DNA of 39,079 nucleotides from contig LFJH01000004.1 of the NCBI GenBank assembly GCA_001189335.2, positions 1-39,079 of the forward strand. The letters run 5' to 3'. Under the pieces are notes generated by a model. That model was not told the DNA's origin. It saw only the letters and a program-made list of their open reading frames with translations, and made no database searches. Of the stretch, positions 1-9,238 are shown piece after piece; position 1 is the stretch's first letter; the number at the start of each line of letters is the position of its first letter. Position numbers and translations under genes: made by a program. Source of the DNA: Candidatus Paraburkholderia schumanniana (lineage in GTDB: Bacteria > Pseudomonadota > Gammaproteobacteria > Burkholderiales > Burkholderiaceae).

Positions 1-210
1 AGTGATCAACTGGACGCGATCTACGATCGGATCGAACGTCTGAAGGCGGGCATCCGCGCGAAGGTCGAACACCCGTTTCGCGTGCTCAAGCGGCAATTTG
101 GCTACACGAAGACCCGGTATAGGGGGGTGATGAAAAATACTGCGCAGATCACAACGCTGTTTGCGCTGGGCAATTTGTGGATGGCACGCAAGGCCTTGCG
201 AAGCGCTTGA
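1..210 (+). CDS. IS5-family transposase, C-terminal fragment (5' end outside window)
   Basis: The frame is open from base 1 to a TGA at 208-210 and gives 69 residues. It contains the typical IS5-family C-terminal signature: VEHPFRVLKRQFG followed by TKTRYRG, then NTAQITTLFALGNLWMARKAL. In this family these residues follow the last acidic residue of the DDE catalytic triad and belong to the YREK-like region (Y, R and the E/K pair). The protein would cut and join IS ends. Whether the full transposase is intact cannot be seen. The family call is confident because the C-terminal motif is characteristic; the exact element is not recognised. Confidence 0.8.
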   Translation, partial: SDQLDAIYDRIERLKAGIRAKVEHPFRVLKRQFGYTKTRYRGVMKNTAQITTLFALGNLWMARKALRSA

Positions 211-365
211 AATGCTTGAAGCGCTTGAGGATCGAAACGCGAGACTCAGAAAACGAGGCCGCCACGGTTCAAAAGTTGACTAATCACCCGCAGGCCATCG
301 TCGCGATCGATACGATGCGAAGCGTAAAACGTCAGCGCTCTGAAATCGAGTTGTGCAGAGGTTCC
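1..365 (+). mobile_element. IS5-family insertion sequence, right part only
   Basis: The 3' portion of an IS5-type element enters from the left window edge. It contains the transposase C-terminus and about 155 bp of non-coding right arm ending in GAGGTTCC at 358-365. The next four bases are CTAA (366-369), which fits the YTAR target duplicated by IS5-subgroup elements. The left end and the matching duplication lie outside the window, so the boundary is an inference from the family's habits. Confidence 0.55.
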
Positions 366-372
366 CTAAATG

Positions 373-418
373 TGTTACCCATGTCCTGACACACCCGTTA
401 CCCATGTCTCCGGTCTAT
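373..418. repeat. Possible IS481-type terminal sequence with repeated GTTACCCATGTC
   Basis: The 12-mer GTTACCCATGTC occurs twice, at 374-385 and 397-408, 23 bp apart, starting just after a TGT. Elements of the IS481 class in Burkholderia often end in TGT plus repeated copies of a similar word. No transposase of that class is present, so this would be a solo end or the remnant of an element interrupted by the adjacent IS5 copy. The identification is from memory of the motif and is tentative. Confidence 0.35.
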
Positions 419-515
419 ACAATCTTGTTTCATGTCGACAAACCCAATCACTTTACTCACGATTGACACGGCATATTACGCGAAACCACTTGCCGCCTGA
501 CACGCGTGCCGCAAT
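419..515. other. Non-coding spacer
   Basis: This stretch lies between the IS ends and the 3' end of the broken Rieske gene. No gene, hairpin terminator or clear promoter was recognised in it. Confidence 0.5.
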
Positions 516-1523
516 CTATCGCTTCGCATCAGAGCCCGGGCACGTCCCCCACCCAAACCGCATCCTCGCTAACCACTTCCGGTACGCCACCGCCATCCGG
601 TCACACCGTTGATGCAGCTCTGCATCCGGATCGAGCGGCAGGCACTTCGGCCACTGCGACTCAACGATCGACGTGTCCCGCATCAGGATCTCCATATTGA
701 AGTCGTAGAGCTCCCGATCACTGTGTGTCGCGTCGTCTTCGTGAATGGAAACGAGCCACGCCCGCGTCTCCGTCTGCATCACCGGCGACGCCGCCAGCAT
801 GATATGCAGCGCGCCCTGCTCCTTCCGGCGCCATCTTCGTGAGGCTCGCGATCAATGGCCGCTTCACGCGATACACATAGTCGATCATCGCGCCGCCACC
901 CTGCCCCGGAATCCCTGCGGGCTGCCAGTAACGGCACTGTCGCGCCTCCAGTCCGCCATCGGAAATCTCAACGACCTCGTAATCCGGCACTCCGTGTGCG
1001 CATGTTCGCCGAGAATCCCCACATGCACGAACGAGAAGTGCGCCATATCCAGAAAATTCTCGACGACCCGCGGCGCCGATGACCTCACCGTCTGCGGCGC
1101 GAGATTGATCCGCCTGCCATTTGGAATCGCGGCCTCGGGAAAGAAATCGAGCGCATAGGCGGGCTTACCGAAACACATCCACACGACGCCGTACTTCTCC
1201 TCGCTGGCGAACGTCATCGCGCATGCGCGCTTCGAAGGGCGCAGCGACGGATTCGACGGAATCCGCAAACACTGTCCCTCGACGTCATAGCTCCAGCCGT
1301 GATACGGACACGCAATCTGATCCCGCATCACGGTTCCCAGCGACAACTGCGCCCCGCGATGGGGACAGTAATCGCGCCAGACATGCGCCGCGGCGATGCT
1401 GTCGCGCCAAACGACGATGCGCTCGTCCGCGACGATGAACCCGCGCGCGTCGCCCGCCGGCACGTCCTCGCTATTGCACACCGGCAACCATTCACCGGCC
1501 AAAGAAAGAGATTCGTCGCGCAT
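516..1523 (-). pseudogene. Rieske non-heme iron oxygenase alpha subunit, two frameshifts
   Basis: Three consecutive frames together give about 335 residues of a VanA/phthalate-dioxygenase-like oxygenase. The first part (1523 to about 990) carries the Rieske [2Fe-2S] ligands in YCPHRGAQLSLG and CPYHGWSYD, and the mononuclear iron site in ENFLDMAHFSFVH (D-x2-H-x4-H). The frame shifts near 990, where HTE should continue as VPDYEVVEISDGG. It shifts again near 815, returning to MLAASPVMQTETRAW and ending at 516. Such enzymes hydroxylate or O-demethylate aromatic rings using a separate reductase, which is not seen here. The predicted truncated product has the Rieske domain but little of the catalytic domain, so it is probably inactive. 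The substrate cannot be inferred. Confidence 0.8.
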
Positions 1524-1718
1524 CGAGGTGAACCGCGAAAAGAAGCCCGAAAACCGTTCTTACTAACGAAACACAGCGCCTCTGCAAAAAGTTGCAAAAT
1601 AGCGGATCGCTCGCTCGGTGCAACGCGACACAACGCTTTCTCACCGACGCCGCGCGACGGGGCCACATTACAAAACAGCAAGCCATAACAGCAAGAAATC
1701 ACCAGCCAGGGGTTCAGT
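1524..1718. other. Divergent intergenic region
   Basis: This 195 bp lies between the divergent Rieske and diguanylate cyclase remnants and must hold both ancestral promoters. No convincing -35/-10 pair was picked out. The bases AGGGG at about 1713 may be the ribosome binding site for the ATG at 1719. Confidence 0.4.
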
Positions 1719-2823
1719 ATGGAGCAGGCGCACCAAGCGGCACGCCAGACTTATGCCTTCGCATCGTCCGGGCAGCGGAATCCCGAACGCGAGCAGGCCA
1801 CGCTCCGGGTCTGGATGGGAGCTGCAGTGCTGCTCGCTTACGGTGTCTTCGCGTGGTGGCATCAGTCGCGCGACGCATCGCTGGTCACGCGCCTCGTCGC
1901 CCTCTATGTGTCCTATGGCGCGGTCACGCTGTTCGTCGTCAGCCGCATGAGCGCGACGTCAGTGCCGCGGCTCACCATTCACGACCATCGCGGATCAGTC
2001 GCTGCTCGGGCTCGGGCTCGGGCTCGCTGCCGGCGGTTCGACCGCGCTGCCGCTCATCTGGGTCGTGTTCTGGTTTCTGATCGGCTCGGGATGCCGCTAT
2101 GGTAAAGGCACGCTCAGCGTGTCGTGCGTGACGGCGCTCATCATCGTCGTGGCGCTCGGGATCTGGCAGCCGTGGTGGCACGCAAATCTTCCCGCCGCAA
2201 TCGGGCTGGGACTGAGCGTGCTGGGCACATCGGTGTATCTGAGCGTGCTCGTCGACCGGCTCGGCAACGCAAACCGTGATCTCGCGCGCCAGTCCTCGAC
2301 CGATCCGTTCACGGGGCTATCGAACCGTTACGCGCTGGAACAGATCGTCGATCGCGCAATGGCCGCGTCCGAAGCAGACGGCATCGATAATCACAGCACC
2401 ACCGCGCTCCTTCTCATCGATCTCGACGGCTTCAAGGAAGTGAATGACACCTACGGTCACGCCGTCGGCGACATGCTGCTGCAGTCGTTCGCACAACTGC
2501 TCGCGCGGCGCATGCGCAAGACGGACACCATCGCGCGTCTTGGCGGCGACGAATTCGTGGTGCTCGCGCATGAGGTGCGCGATCGCTCGGCGGTGCTGGC
2601 AGTGGCCGACAGCATCCATTCGGTCCTGAGCACGCTCACATCCGTGCAGGACCGGTCGGTGTCGGCGAGCATCGGCGCGTGTCTGTTGTCGAGCGCGGCG
2701 GCCGCGCGTCGCGCCGACATGACCGCCGTGCTGCGCGCCGCCGACCGCGCAATGTATCGCGCGAAAAGTCTCGGCGAAGGCAAGACCGTGTTCGCCGAAA
2801 CACGCGACTTCGAAACGAACTGA
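1719..2823 (+). pseudogene. Membrane-bound diguanylate cyclase (GGDEF), one frameshift
   Basis: The 5' frame from ATG 1719 encodes a membrane-spanning N-terminus (WMGAAVLLAYGVFAWW, then RLVALYVSYGAVTLFVV). It leaves frame near 1980 and continues in the next frame as ADQSLLGLGLGLAAGG, further hydrophobic helices, and a complete GGDEF domain. That domain contains DPFTGLSNRYALE, LLLIDLDGFKEVNDTYGH (metal and GTP binding), the active site LGGDEFVVL, and a C-terminal ADRAMYRAKSLGEG. Intact proteins of this kind make cyclic di-GMP from two GTP and favour biofilm over motility. A shorter product could start at GTG 2065 and keep the last helices plus the whole GGDEF domain, so residual activity is possible. 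The frame break is within the membrane sensor. Confidence 0.75.
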
Positions 2824-2840
2824 ATTAAATCGACATGAAT

Positions 2841-2860
2841 CGCCCGCATTACAGCGGGCG
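2841..2860. terminator. Stem-loop between convergent genes
   Basis: The inverted repeat CGCCCG-N8-CGGGCG lies between the 3' ends of the diguanylate cyclase and fliA. No strong T-run follows on either strand, so it may be a weak bidirectional terminator or simply a hairpin. Confidence 0.4.
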
Positions 2861-2865
2861 GACGC

Positions 2866-3609
2866 TCAAGCTTCGACGCCCGTCCACGCCTGCTCGCGCA
2901 GCTTCGCGCGCAGACGCGCGACCGCCTGGCTGTGCAGCTGGCACACACGCGATTCGCTGACTTCCATCACTGCGCCGATTTCGCGCAGGTTCAGGCCGCG
3001 CTCGTAGTAGAGGCTCATCAGCAGCTTCTCGCGCTCGGGCAGCTTGTCGATCGCCTCGATCAGCGCGCCGCGCAGGCTTTCGTCGAGCAGCGCGGACAGC
3101 GGGTCCGAACGATCGACGCAGTAGCGGTCGAGGAACGGCTCGTCATCGGCGGAGCGGTCGAAGTCTTCGTAATAGATCAGCTAGCTGCCATGCAGGTCCT
3201 GCAGCATCGACTGATACTCGCCGAGCGGCATGTTCATGTGCTCGGCAATCTCCGTCTCGCTCGCGGCGCGGCCGAGGTTCTGCTCGACCTTGTGCACCGC
3301 CGATTCCACCTCGCGCGACGTCTTGCGCATGCTGCGCGGGAGCCAGTCGTTCGCGCGCAGCTCGTCGAGCATCGCGCCGCGAATGCGCTGGCTCGCGTAG
3401 GTTTCGAACTGGGCGCCCTGGTCTTCCTTGTAGCGGCTCGCCGCGTCCATCAGACCGATCATGCCGGCCTGGATCAGATCGTCGAGATCGACGCTCGCGG
3501 GCATCTTGGCGACGAGCTGAAGCCCCAGCCGGCGAACGAGCGGCGCATATTTCGTCAGCACGTCCGACTGTGAGAGTTTGCCTTGGGCGTTATACATCTG
3601 GGGGGTCAC
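2866..3609 (-). pseudogene. fliA: Flagellar sigma factor sigma-28 (FliA) with one amber stop
   Basis: The complete frame from GTG 3609 to TGA 2866 would give about 247 residues including the stop position, the usual FliA length. The only lesion is an in-frame TAG at 3181-3183, at codon 143. Region 2 is clear before it (KYAPLVRRLGLQLVAKMP, DDLIQAGMIGLMDAASRY, FETYASQRIRGAMLDELR). After it, LIYYEDFDRS and the region 4 helix-turn-helix (KLPEREKLLMSLYYERGLN, LREIGAVMEVSESRVCQ) remain perfectly readable. Intact FliA directs RNA polymerase to late flagellar and chemotaxis promoters. The truncated product lacks region 4, which contacts the -35 element, so it should not work. The gene sits 9 bp after flhG in a flhF-flhG-fliA operon. 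Ancestrally the stop codon was probably CAG. Confidence 0.88.
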
Positions 3610-3618
3610 CTATCTTGA

Positions 3619-4535
3619 TCACATCGACGCCGTGCTGCTCATGACAAAGTCGTGAAGCGCGGCCGCACGACGCGCCGCCTCCCGTCCACCCTGTTCAGAG
3701 TCGCCAAGCGGAATTCGCGCGTCCGCCTGGCCGTCCGCCGCGCGCATGTACGGCGCGGGGCGCATCGGCCAGTACAGGAGCTCCGCGGTGATCGCGCGGT
3801 AGTCGCGGGCCGCGGCCGTGGCCGGGAACGCTTCGACCGCGCAGCGCGAGAGCGCCTTCGCCCGAGCGACGCGCGCATCCTCGGACACATAACCCGCCTG
3901 CACGAGCGACACGGCCAGATACCGGCTGGCGACGCCCGAGAGGTTGTCGAACGCGACCGCCGCGTCGGCCGGGTTCTGCACGTGATTGATGAGCACGCAG
4001 AACTGGCCGATTGCCTAGGCGTAGTGCAGGCGCTTCATGCACGCATACGCCTCCGTGATCGCCGACGCGGCCACCCGCGTCACGATGAGAAAGTCATGCG
4101 CCTGCGCCGCGAGCGACGAGAGCGCGCCGTGGCGATCGAGTTGCGCATCGATCAGCACGATGTCCGCCGGGCCGTCGAGCAGCGCGCGGCACTGCGCGGC
4201 GTCGTGACTGATGCGCTCGTCGCGGGGCGCGGCGATCAGCGAGAAGCCGAACGGCGTGCGCTCGACGACATCCGCGAGCGCCCGTCGGCCCGACATCACT
4301 GAGGCGAGCGCGCCTGCGTCTTCGATTCCCACGATGCGGCTGACCGATCCGGCGTTCGAATGCTCGTCGATCACGAGTACGTCCTTGCCGTGCACGGAGA
4401 GCGCCGCGCCCAGATTCATCACCGCCGACGTGCAACCGATTCCCGCCGGCCCGCCCGCCACCGCCACCACGCGCGAACCGCGCGCGTGAGCAGCCGTCGC
4501 AGACCTTCCGCCTGGTCGAGCACGAACTTATCCAA
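3619..4535 (-). pseudogene. flhG: Flagellar number regulator FlhG (MinD/ParA-like ATPase), frameshift plus amber stop
   Basis: The gene starts with TTG at 4535 (LDKFVLDQAEGLRRLL), overlapping the end of flhF. The leader contains the DQAxGLR motif that in this family binds FlhF and stimulates its GTPase. Near 4478 one base appears lost in a G-tract, and the next frame resumes as GSRVVAVAGGPAGIG. This is a deviant Walker A (GGPAGIGCT), followed by VLVIDEH and IVLIDAQ. An in-frame TAG at 4015-4017 then interrupts AYACMKRLHYA*AIGQFCVLINH, and the frame remains open to TGA 3619. FlhG normally restrains flagellar gene expression and limits flagellar number. With two lesions it is not expected to be functional. 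Confidence 0.85.
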
Positions 4536-6302
4536 AGTGCACCTCATGCATTTCGGTCGTGGCGCGAGCCGACAGCGCCGACAGCAACGCCGGCACCTCT
4601 TCGTCGTGGGGCACGAAAGGCAAGCCGTCGCGCGGAATGCAGAACGCGCTCTTGATGAGGAATCGCTTGGTCGCGACGTACAAGTTCTCCGGCACCTTCT
4701 GGCCGGTCGACACGTAATGCACGGGCAGCTTGTAGCGGATGACCGTATCGAGCACGCCGCCCAGATTCGTCGAGCTTGGTGAGGATGCAGCCGGCGAGCG
4801 GCGGCTGGTCCGGCGCGCTCTTGTACGCCTGCACCACTTCGTTGAGCGTGTCGCCGTGGCTCGTTGCGTTGAGCAGCAGGATGCGCTGCACCGGATGGCC
4901 CGCGCCGCACAGCATCGCGATCTGGTCGGAAACCATGCGGTCGCGCTGACTCATGCCGATCGTGTCGATCAGCACGATGTGCTTGTTGCGCAGCTCGGAG
5001 AGCGCGAGCTGCAGGTCGGCGGCGTCCTTCACCGCGTGAACCGACACGCCGAGAATCTTGCCGAAGATGCGCAGCTGCTCGTGCGCGCCAATACGGTAGC
5101 TGTCCGTCGTCAGCAGCGCGACCTTGCTCGCGCCGAAGCGCATCACGCAGCGCGCCGCGAGCTTCGCCGTCGTCGTCGTCTTGCCGACGCCCGTCGGGCC
5201 CATCAGCGCGAATACGCCACCGCGCTCCATCAGCGCGTCTTCGCTGTCCGTCACCGGATGTTCGTTTCGAGCACCTGCTGAACCCACTCGAGCGCGCCTT
5301 CCACGCTTTCCATCTCCGGCATGTTGTCCATCATCATGCGCACGAGCTGCGCCGAGAAACCGGCCGCGAACAGGCGCTTGGTCAACGCAGCGCCCGTCGG
5401 ACTGCGGCGCTGACGCTCGCCCCACATCAGGCCGGAGAAGTGCTCCTCCATCATCGTGCGCAGCGACGAGAGCTCATTCATCACCGTTTCGTTGACGACC
5501 TGCTGCATGCGCGTGCGGATCGCTTCGGTCACGACTGCCGCCGCATTCGCGGGCAGGCCTTCGAAGGCGTTTTCCGGCGTGGCCGGGGCGGCGCTTCGGC
5601 GTGCGGCGCGCTCGCGTTGATCTTCTGCGCAGCGCGGCGCGCGGCGACCTGCGCGGCTTCGCGCGCCCAGTCCGGCGTTTCGACCTTCGGCTGGATGCCG
5701 GATAGAGCGACTTCGTCGGCGCGAGCCGGCTGCTGGCGCATCGCGTACTTGCCGGTTTCCGCGGTCGGCTCGTTGCGCGCTTGCTGCGCGGAAACCGGCA
5801 CCGGCACGCCCATGCCGCGCGCGATGGCGGCCGAAGCGGTCAGCGGACGGTTCGATGGCATCGACGCATGCTGCGCGATGCGCTTCGCGTGCTCGATCAG
5901 CCACGGATTCGATTCGGCCATCGTGCGCGGCGCTTCATCGGCAGGCATGGCATCGCGTTCCGGGAGAGGCAGCCCGTCTTCGTCACCGGCGTCGGTGTTC
6001 GCGCCGAAGACCGAGGAAAACACGTCGCCGCTGACATAGGGATTCGCTGCAGCCTGCTTCATCGGCATGGACGTGGCCGCGGCGGCTGCCAGTGCCGCGC
6101 GGGACGCGCTGCCCGAACGCACCGCCTGCTCCTCCGCAGCGGGCGAGATCGAGGCGATATCGCTGTCCGCGACCGCGACGATTTCCACGGAACCATCGTC
6201 CAGCGTGCGATTGGACAACACCACGGCATCGGGCCCGAGCGCTTCACGAACCTGGCGCAGTGCGTCGCGGCTGTTCGCGCCGACGAATTTACGAATGTTC
6301 AA
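4528..6302 (-). pseudogene. flhF: Flagellar placement GTPase FlhF (SRP family), three frame breaks
   Basis: The start is TTG 6302 (NIRKFVGANSRDALRQVREALG) with a GGGGGC stretch a few bases upstream. The basic N-terminal B domain and long low-complexity linker run to about 5590. There the frame breaks and continues as PENAFEGLPANAAAVVTEAI, through the N domain. A second break lies near 5258, where VLETNI should continue as PVTDSEDALM. The G domain follows, with GPTGVGKTTTTAKLAAR (G1), DTIGMSQRD (G3) and TKLDE (G4). A third break near 4768 removes a few residues before LGGVLDTVIRYKLP, and the gene ends TEMHEVHFG at 4528. FlhF recruits the first flagellar components to the pole. Multiple lesions make function very unlikely. 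No flhA is found upstream, although it usually precedes flhF. Confidence 0.87.
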
Positions 6303-6613
6303 ACTTGCCCCCGACTAGGTGTAAGACTGCAATCTTTGCGAGGCGGGCCACCTGCGTATTGCCGTGCCCGCTTTTCAGTGAGGCCATTATTGCGAACTTC
6401 ACCTTGGGCCCATCGCTGGATAAAGGGTGAGAAAAAGGGGTATTTCGGCTGATGGACGAACCACGGACCCGCCGATGCGCGCATGCCGGAAAAAGATTCC
6501 GCCTCGCGTTTTTCCAGACAGGCGCGCGACGGCGTAAGCTCTAGGGCAGTTCCTTCACGATCCGGGTCTCGGTGCCGCCGGTCCGGATACTTAAAAATTG
6601 GAGACTTGATCGC
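6303..6613. other. Intergenic region where flhA would be expected
   Basis: This 311 bp separates the divergent flhF and thiamine-enzyme remnants. No FlhA C-terminus could be recognised in any frame, although flhA usually lies directly upstream of flhF in beta-proteobacteria. GGAGA at 6600-6604 is a plausible ribosome binding site for the ATG at 6614. Nothing else was identified. Confidence 0.5.
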
Positions 6614-8304
6614 ATGGCGTCCGCTGTCCCTTCCCCGCAATCCGCTTCCTCCGAAGGTCAAACCACCGGCTCGCGTCTCGTCATGGATGCGCTCGTGCAT
6701 CACGGCGTCGAGCGCGTGTTCTGCGTGCCCGGCGAAAGCTTTCTCGCCGTGCTCGATTCCCTGCACGACGGAACGTCGTAGATCCAGACGATCGTCTGCC
6801 GCCACGAGGCGGCCGCAGCGAATATGGCCGAAGCAGTCGGCAAGCTGACCGGCCGGCCTGGCGTCGCGATCGTCACGCGGGGGCCGGGCGCGACGCACGC
6901 ATCGATCGGCGCGCATACCGCTTTTCAGGATTCGACGCCGATGATTCTCTTCATTGGTCAATGCGCACGCGATCACATGGACCGCGAGGCGTTTCAGGAG
7001 ATCGACTACCGCCGGATGTTCGGGCAGATGGCCAAGTGGGTCGCGCAGATCGACGATCCGCGCCGTGTGCCGGAGTACCTGAGCCATGCGTTTCATGTCG
7101 CTACGGCCGGCCGTCCGGGACCTGTCGTGCTCGCGTTGCCGGAAGACATGCTGACCGAAACGGTCGACGCCGCACCGCGTTATCAGCGCGTGGCGGCAGC
7201 GCCCGCGCCCGCGCAGATCGAGCCTCTGCGCGAGTTGCCCGCGAACGGGAAGAAGTCGTTCATGATCGCGGGCGGCAGCGGCTGGACCGAGGAGGCGACG
7301 CGGGACTTCGCGCGCTTCGTCGAGCAGTGGCAGCTGCCGGTGGGCTGCGCGTTCCGCTATCAGGACACGCTCGACAACGAGCATCCGAACTACGCGGGCG
7401 ATGTCGGCCTCGGCATCAATCCGGCGCTTGCCGCACGCGTGCGCGACGCCGACGTGCTGTTCGTGCTCGGCCCGCGCATGGGCGAATCGACGACGGGCGG
7501 CTACACGCTGCTCGATATCCCGAAGACGAAGCAGACGCTTATTCATGTGCATCAAGGCGCGGAGGAACTCGGGCGCGTCTATAGCGCCGATCTGCCGATC
7601 GTCTCCGGCATGCCCGAAATCGCATCGATGCTCGCCGCGCTGGCGCCGCCCGCGAACATCGCGTGGGCGGGCGAGGCCGCACACGCCACGTATCTGGAAT
7701 GGCGCAAGCCGCGCCCGATGCTCGGCGATGTCCAGCTGGGCGAAATCATGCGCCAGCTCGCCGAGACGATTCCCGCCGACTCCATCCTCACGAACGGCGC
7801 GGGCAATTACGCGACGTGGCTGCACCGCCACTATTCATATCGCCACTTCCGCTCGCAGGTCGCGCCGACCAACGGCGCAATGGGCTACGGCGTGCCCGCC
7901 GCGATCGCGGCGAAGTCGCTGTATCCGGAGCGAACGGTGATCGCGTTCGCGGGCGACGGCTGCTTCATGATGTCGAGCCACGAAATCGCCACGGCGATGC
8001 AGTATCGGCTGCCGGTGATTTTCATCGTCGTGAACAACGCGCAATACGGGACGATCCGCATGCACAGGAGCGGCATTATCCGAACCGCGTACACGGCACC
8101 GGCCTCACGAATCCCGATTTCGTGGCCTATGCGCGCGCGTTCGGCGCGCATGGGGAGCTGGTCGAGACGACGGATCAGTTCATGCCCGCGTTCGAGCGCG
8201 CGCAGCGCTCGGGTCTGCCCGCGGTCATCGAGATCCGAATTCCGCAGGATCAGAGCACGCTGGGTGCGACACTCGAACAAATTCGCCAGCAAGGCAAGCG
8301 CTAG
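6614..8304 (+). pseudogene. Thiamine-diphosphate-dependent enzyme, acetolactate-synthase-like, amber stop plus frameshift
   Basis: From ATG 6614 the product begins with a typical TPP-enzyme N-domain (RLVMDALVHHGVERVFCVPGESFLAVLD, with the catalytic Glu in PGES). It meets TAG at 6779-6781. The frame reopens at once (IQTIVCRHE, NMAEAVGKLTGRPGVAIVTRGPG) and covers the central domain and the C-terminal TPP motif (AGDGCFMMSSHEIATAM with VNNAQYG). Near 8070 it shifts frame and finishes as RHYPNRVHGTGLTNPDFVAYA through KQGKR, then TAG. The domain order pyrimidine-binding, central, PP-binding matches acetolactate synthase and relatives such as benzoylformate decarboxylase. The exact substrate is unknown. 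The protein most resembles the uncharacterised TPP-enzyme paralogues of Burkholderia rather than IlvB. It is inactive as written. Confidence 0.82.
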
Positions 8305-8324
8305 GGGACAAACTTTCAATATTC

Positions 8325-8353
8325 TTGCACGCAACTCCTAGTGGCAGTAGAGT
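8325..8353 (+). promoter_or_regulatory. Candidate sigma-70 promoter for the PepSY gene
   Basis: TTGCAC (8325-8330) and TAGAGT (8348-8353) are separated by 17 bp, good matches to -35 and -10 boxes. They lie 29 bp before the start codon at 8382. A GGGAG ribosome binding site follows at 8371-8375. Confidence 0.5.
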
Positions 8354-8381
8354 AGCGAGTTCAAAAACCTGGGAGTTAGCG

Positions 8382-8645
8382 ATGCTTAAGATTCTGGCGT
8401 TGTCGTTGGCGTTGGGTTTCTCGGGTGCGGCGTTCGCGAAGGCGGATTGTACGGCGCACCCGAAGAGCGAGTGGATGAAGGAATCGGATGCCAAGGCGCA
8501 ACTCGAGTCGCAGGGCTACAAGATCCGCAAGTTCAAGGTCGATGGCAACTGCTACGAGATCTACGGCCACGACAAGGTCGGCAAGAAGGTCGAGATCTAT
8601 TACGACACGAAGACGCTGGCAGCCGTAAAGTCGGAAGTCGAATAA
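8382..8645 (+). CDS. Small secreted PepSY-like domain protein
   Basis: This 87-residue protein starts with a classical signal peptide (MLKILALSLALGFSGAAFA, cleavage after AFA), so the mature form is periplasmic. The rest reads KADCTAHPKSEWMKESDAKAQLESQGYKIRKFKVDGNCYEIYG and ends KVEIYYDTKTLAAVKSEVE. That is the layout of the short PepSY-domain proteins common in Burkholderia, with a helix followed by strands. PepSY domains are thought to regulate or bind proteins at the cell surface, but no precise role is known. Two cysteines in the mature part could form a disulfide. The gene is intact with a good RBS and promoter. It is followed after 17 bp by a cytochrome b561 gene on the same strand, and this pairing is common. 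Confidence 0.82.
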   Translation: MLKILALSLALGFSGAAFAKADCTAHPKSEWMKESDAKAQLESQGYKIRKFKVDGNCYEIYGHDKVGKKVEIYYDTKTLAAVKSEVE

Positions 8646-8662
8646 GCGCTTCTCTTCTTTCG

Positions 8663-9196
8663 ATGACGATGCCCGTGAAAGTCTGGGATGTCTGGGTGCG
8701 CCTCACGCACTGGACGGTCGCGGGCATCGTTCTCTGGAATCTGTTCGGGCCGACGAATGCCACGCATCGCGTGCTCGGATATATCGCTGCGGGGCTCGTC
8801 GTCGCGCGCATCGTGTGGGGCTTCGTCGGGTCGCGACATGCGCGGTTTTCGGCGTGGTGGCCGACGGGTTCACATTTCTTCGACTATCTGCGATCGCTTG
8901 CGAAAAGCAAGCCGATGCATCACGTCTCCCACAATCCGCTCGGCGGGTTGATGGCGATTTTTCTGTGGCTCCTGATTCTCGCACTCGCGCTGTCGGGCTG
9001 GATCATGCGGCTCGACGCCTTCTGGGGCGAGGACTGGCCCCAGGAGATTCATACGTGGCTGTCGGTCGCACTCGAGGTTTGCGTGTGCGTGCATGTCGCC
9101 GCGGCCGTACTAATGAGTGTGTGGACGCGGGAGAACCTCATCGGGGCAATGGTGACGGGATGGAAGCGCACCGCCGAAAACAAAAAAGCCCCGTGA
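8663..9196 (+). CDS. Cytochrome b561 family membrane protein
   Basis: The 177-residue product has four predicted transmembrane helices (around LTHWTVAGIVLWNLF, YIAAGLVVARIVWGFVG, LMAIFLWLLILALALSGWIM and VALEVCVCVHVAAAVLMSVW). Conserved histidines lie in LTHW, HRVLGY, IHTWLS and VHVAAA, suited to ligate two b hemes. This fits the bacterial b561 / Ni,Fe-hydrogenase b-type cytochrome superfamily, which passes electrons between quinone and a periplasmic partner. The start at ATG 8663 follows the PepSY gene by 17 bp, so the two probably form an operon. The partner acceptor is unknown. The stop codon lies inside the terminator hairpin that follows. Confidence 0.85.
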   Translation: MTMPVKVWDVWVRLTHWTVAGIVLWNLFGPTNATHRVLGYIAAGLVVARIVWGFVGSRHARFSAWWPTGSHFFDYLRSLAKSKPMHHVSHNPLGGLMAIFLWLLILALALSGWIMRLDAFWGEDWPQEIHTWLSVALEVCVCVHVAAAVLMSVWTRENLIGAMVTGWKRTAENKKAP

Positions 9197-9215
9197 CCTG
9201 AATCACGGGGCTTTC
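9187..9215. terminator. Bidirectional rho-independent terminator
   Basis: A 10-bp perfect stem, AGCCCCGTGA paired with TCACGGGGCT, encloses a 6-nt loop. TTTCT follows on the plus strand and TTTTTT on the minus strand. It serves both the cytochrome b561 gene (plus) and the livK-type gene (minus), which converge here. Confidence 0.88.
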
Positions 9216-9238
9216 TATCCGCTCAGAACGAAAAACGC

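Noticed and set aside
6299-7831. A 510-codon minus-strand frame opposite the TPP-enzyme remnant
   Set aside because: The protein has no recognisable domain, while the plus strand shows clear TPP-enzyme motifs.
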